Positions 61,747 to 64,000 of a stretch of DNA of 64,000 nucleotides are shown piece by piece. Below the pieces are notes generated by a model. The model saw nothing but the letters and a program-made list of their open reading frames with translations. It did not search any database and was not told the DNA's origin. This DNA is from Siphonodentalium dalli (Eukaryota > Mollusca > Scaphopoda > Gadilida > Siphonodentaliidae), in contig CP136065.1 in NCBI GenBank assembly GCA_032622095.1, positions 60,819,094 to 60,883,093 on the forward strand. The letters are read 5' to 3'. The position numbers and the translations under genes were made by a program. The first letter of the stretch is position 1; each line of letters opens with the position of its first letter.

Positions 61747-62389
61747 CGGCCTAATTCAATACACAAACTGGCACGAGAGCTTTCAATAATAAGCAAAATA
61801 TGCCTATTTCGGGTATGGTGTTACCAGGGTATGTTCTGCCTGTAATTAAGTGATCAGTTAAAGTTAATTTGCACATTTATACCCGATTATGTTCTTCACA
61901 TGTGTTGGTATACACCGAAAGTGGCCAAACTACCCGACTTAATGTCAATCCATACCCATTGTTGTTTTCTCACTAAAAGTAATGGATTTTAATTGGGTGA
62001 TCATTTTCGACAGAAAGTCCTAGAGTTATCCTGGCGTTGTTTTGTTGTCGAAAGCTACGTCATGACGTTGCTACATGCGACGTAATGAGAATTTCTTATC
62101 TTGGTGATCCCAATATTGTTGCAAAACAATGAATTTCATCGAAAAAAAAACTTTTATAATTTAAAAATTTCATTTAAGCGCAATTTTGGTAGTGGTTCGT
62201 GCAAGTAATTGCGCTTCAGCGCAATTGTATTACGCTAAGGCCCAATTATTAATAAATGTGCCTCCAATACAAACGAGGACAGTCAACTTGTCATCAAATT
62301 CGCTTATGACTGAGCGCGCACGCGAACGGCGTATAGAAGAGAACGTAAGCGATACCGATCACACCCAACTGTCTCCAACAAATTAAATA
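61747..62389. other. no recognisable gene
   Basis: Short ORFs only. A GCGCAATT motif recurs three times near 62178-62225. The LINE begins at about 62390. Confidence 0.5.
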
Positions 62390-64000
62390 TGATTAAAAGT
62401 AGACAACAATACAAAATGGCATTAACCAGAAGTAAAATGAAATATAATGCGGGTTTAAGAACAAAGTTAAATAACTTTCGCACTAATTCCAACAAAGATT
62501 TCTGGAAACTTCTTCAAGAAATTAGTGGATCTAAAAAGACGCGTGAACTATCACGCCCCACAGTAGAGAGCTTTCGATCGCACTACGAAAATGAAGAACT
62601 CGTGTTATCGGCTATGGCACATACAGGCGTCAGCCAAACCAATAACCCAACCAGCGTCCAACCCGGAATCACGACAGATGACAATTCTTTGAACGGGCCA
62701 ATTTATAAAACCGAAATAGAGAACGTCGTTAAATCGTTGAAATCAGGCAAGGCCCCGTGATTTGGCAAAGTTGATAACTCATTTATTAAACATAGCTGGC
62801 CATTTATAGGTGACTTTTATACATCTTACTTTAATGTTATATTCGATACAGGTATTATTCCAACTGAATGGAATATTGGAGTTATTAGCCCCATCTTCAA
62901 AAATAAGAATGACTCTTCAAATCCGGATAACTACCGCAGGATTACACTATTGAGTTGTATGTCAAAAGTTTTCACAAGTATCCTAAGCAAACGCATATCT
63001 GCTTACATGGAACAAAATCACCTCCCATCAGAATTTCAAGCTGGTTTTCGCAAAGGGTACTGTACAATATACCATATGTTCAACCTGTACACCCTTAGCA
63101 ACTTAGCAGATATCAACAGGGAGAACCTTTTCTGTGCGTTTGTTGATTTCTCCAAAGCTTTCGATCTAGTTCATAGAGAAGGCATTTGAGCCAAACTACA
63201 CAGTTGCAATGTTTCAGGCAAAATTTAGCGAGTTATCAAAGGCTTGTATCACAATATGACATTATGCGTAAAGGACCGCGATTCGACGTCAACGTCCTTT
63301 GAAAGCTACGTAGGTTTGAAACAAGGAGTCAGCCTTTCCCCGATTCTTTTTTCCATATATCTAAATGACTTACATGAATACCTTATGAGTTGTGGATGTA
63401 ACGGTTTCAACTTGCAAAAAATTTGAAATTCGGACACTGGCTTTTACCTTAAACTTCTCCTTCTGTTATATGCAGACGATACCATACTTATATCGAATAC
63501 AAAGGAAGGGCTACAACATTCATTAAATAAATTCACCGAATATTGCGATATCTGGAAGATGAAAGTAAGCCTCTCGAAAACAAATGTTGTAATATTCGGA
63601 AGAAGTCGCAAGAAAAATATGGAAGCACACTTTAGTTTAAACTCTGAAAAAATAGAAGTTGTAAACAACTATAAATACCTCTGATCTGAGTTCAACAAAT
63701 CAGGTAGATTCACCAGGTAAAGAAACATCAGATGTAATATCGCAAAAAAGTAATGTACGCATTAATTAACACAGCCCGCAGTAACAAACTATCGGTCGAA
63801 TCTATACTCGAAGTTTATGAAAACTCTATGGTACACATCATTACATACGGCGCCGAGATCTGGGGGTTTGAAAACCTTGAATGTTTCAGAAAAATAGAAA
63901 CATGGTTTCTACATTTTATTCTTAACTTGAACATGTCGACTTCCCAAACATTTATATACGGAGAGCTGGGAATCCTACCAATCGTGACGAAAATCAAGGC
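62390..64000 (+). pseudogene. decayed LINE ORF2 reverse transcriptase (Jockey-superfamily, CR1/L2-like), runs off the window
   Basis: In order: an EN-RT linker (NKDFWKLLQEISGSKKTREL); ENVVKSLKSGKAP, interrupted by TGA at 62758; WNIGVISPIFKNKNDSSNPD and NYRRITLLSCMSKVFTSIL; FQAGFRKGYCTIYHMF; the palm motif FCAFVDFSKAFDLV (about 63131-63170); GLKQGVSLSPILFSIYLNDL; LLLYADDTILISNTK (about 63457-63500), whose Asp pair would be catalytic; then NNYKYL and YGAEIWGFENLE. Stops at 63187, near 63226, 63424 and 63682 and a probable small frameshift near 63715-63750 make it non-functional. The endonuclease is absent from the window. Clade is assigned by motif style. Confidence 0.85.

Overview
The window looks like intergenic and intronic DNA from a marine invertebrate animal nuclear genome. 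It is AT-rich, split by spliceosomal introns, and packed with eukaryotic transposable elements. There are no operons, ribosome binding sites or bacterial-style genes. The mix of CYP3-clan P450 exons, a KIAA1958/Crypton-like tyrosine recombinase, Helitrons with core repeats plus (GTCT)n, and L1/Tx1-like and Jockey-superfamily LINEs fits a lophotrochozoan such as a mollusc. Phylum is an inference; nothing in the sequence proves it.

Layout. 0-5.6 kb: a short Helitron abutting a decayed L1/Tx1-like LINE (about 1.24-3.23 kb), then microsatellites and a 41-bp tandem array. 5.8-8.5 kb: a 2.65-kb non-autonomous DNA transposon with a 12-bp inverted terminus, TA duplication and subterminal ACCGT motifs; a second, inverted copy lies at 48.76-50.93 kb. 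11-15.8 kb: a run of small DNA elements (TA-flanked MITE, hAT-like element with exact 8-bp duplication, TTAA foldback, two more inverted-repeat elements) and a 915-bp Helitron. 16.7-18.5 kb: an 81-bp satellite. 19.7-22 kb: a further inverted-repeat element and a 5'-truncated LINE inserted in an older repeat. 25.27-31.89 kb: a 3.47-kb foldback element with arms of about 830 bp, split by a 3.14-kb long-TIR element that itself contains a 470-bp element with a 9-bp duplication. 32.0-33.94 kb: four Helitrons, one facing three head-to-tail copies. 37.95-46.9 kb: two loci of a larger Helitron family. 47-56 kb: motif-cluster elements, tandemly amplified MITEs and tandem duplications. 56.6-61.7 kb: three exons of a CYP3-like cytochrome P450 (minus strand), with a Crypton-like recombinase ORF downstream and hairpin clusters on both sides. 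62.39-64.0 kb: the RT part of a decayed Jockey-superfamily LINE running off the window.

How it works together. The only convincing host gene is the P450; its introns have collected transposons. The only long intact ORF is the 480-codon recombinase. Everything else is mobile DNA, mostly non-autonomous elements that would need enzymes encoded elsewhere. Several insertions have readable target duplications, which gives a relative order of events. Two element families carry perfect vertebrate-type NRF1 or YY1 consensus sites in many copies. All coordinates and repeat matches were read by eye, with no alignment software.
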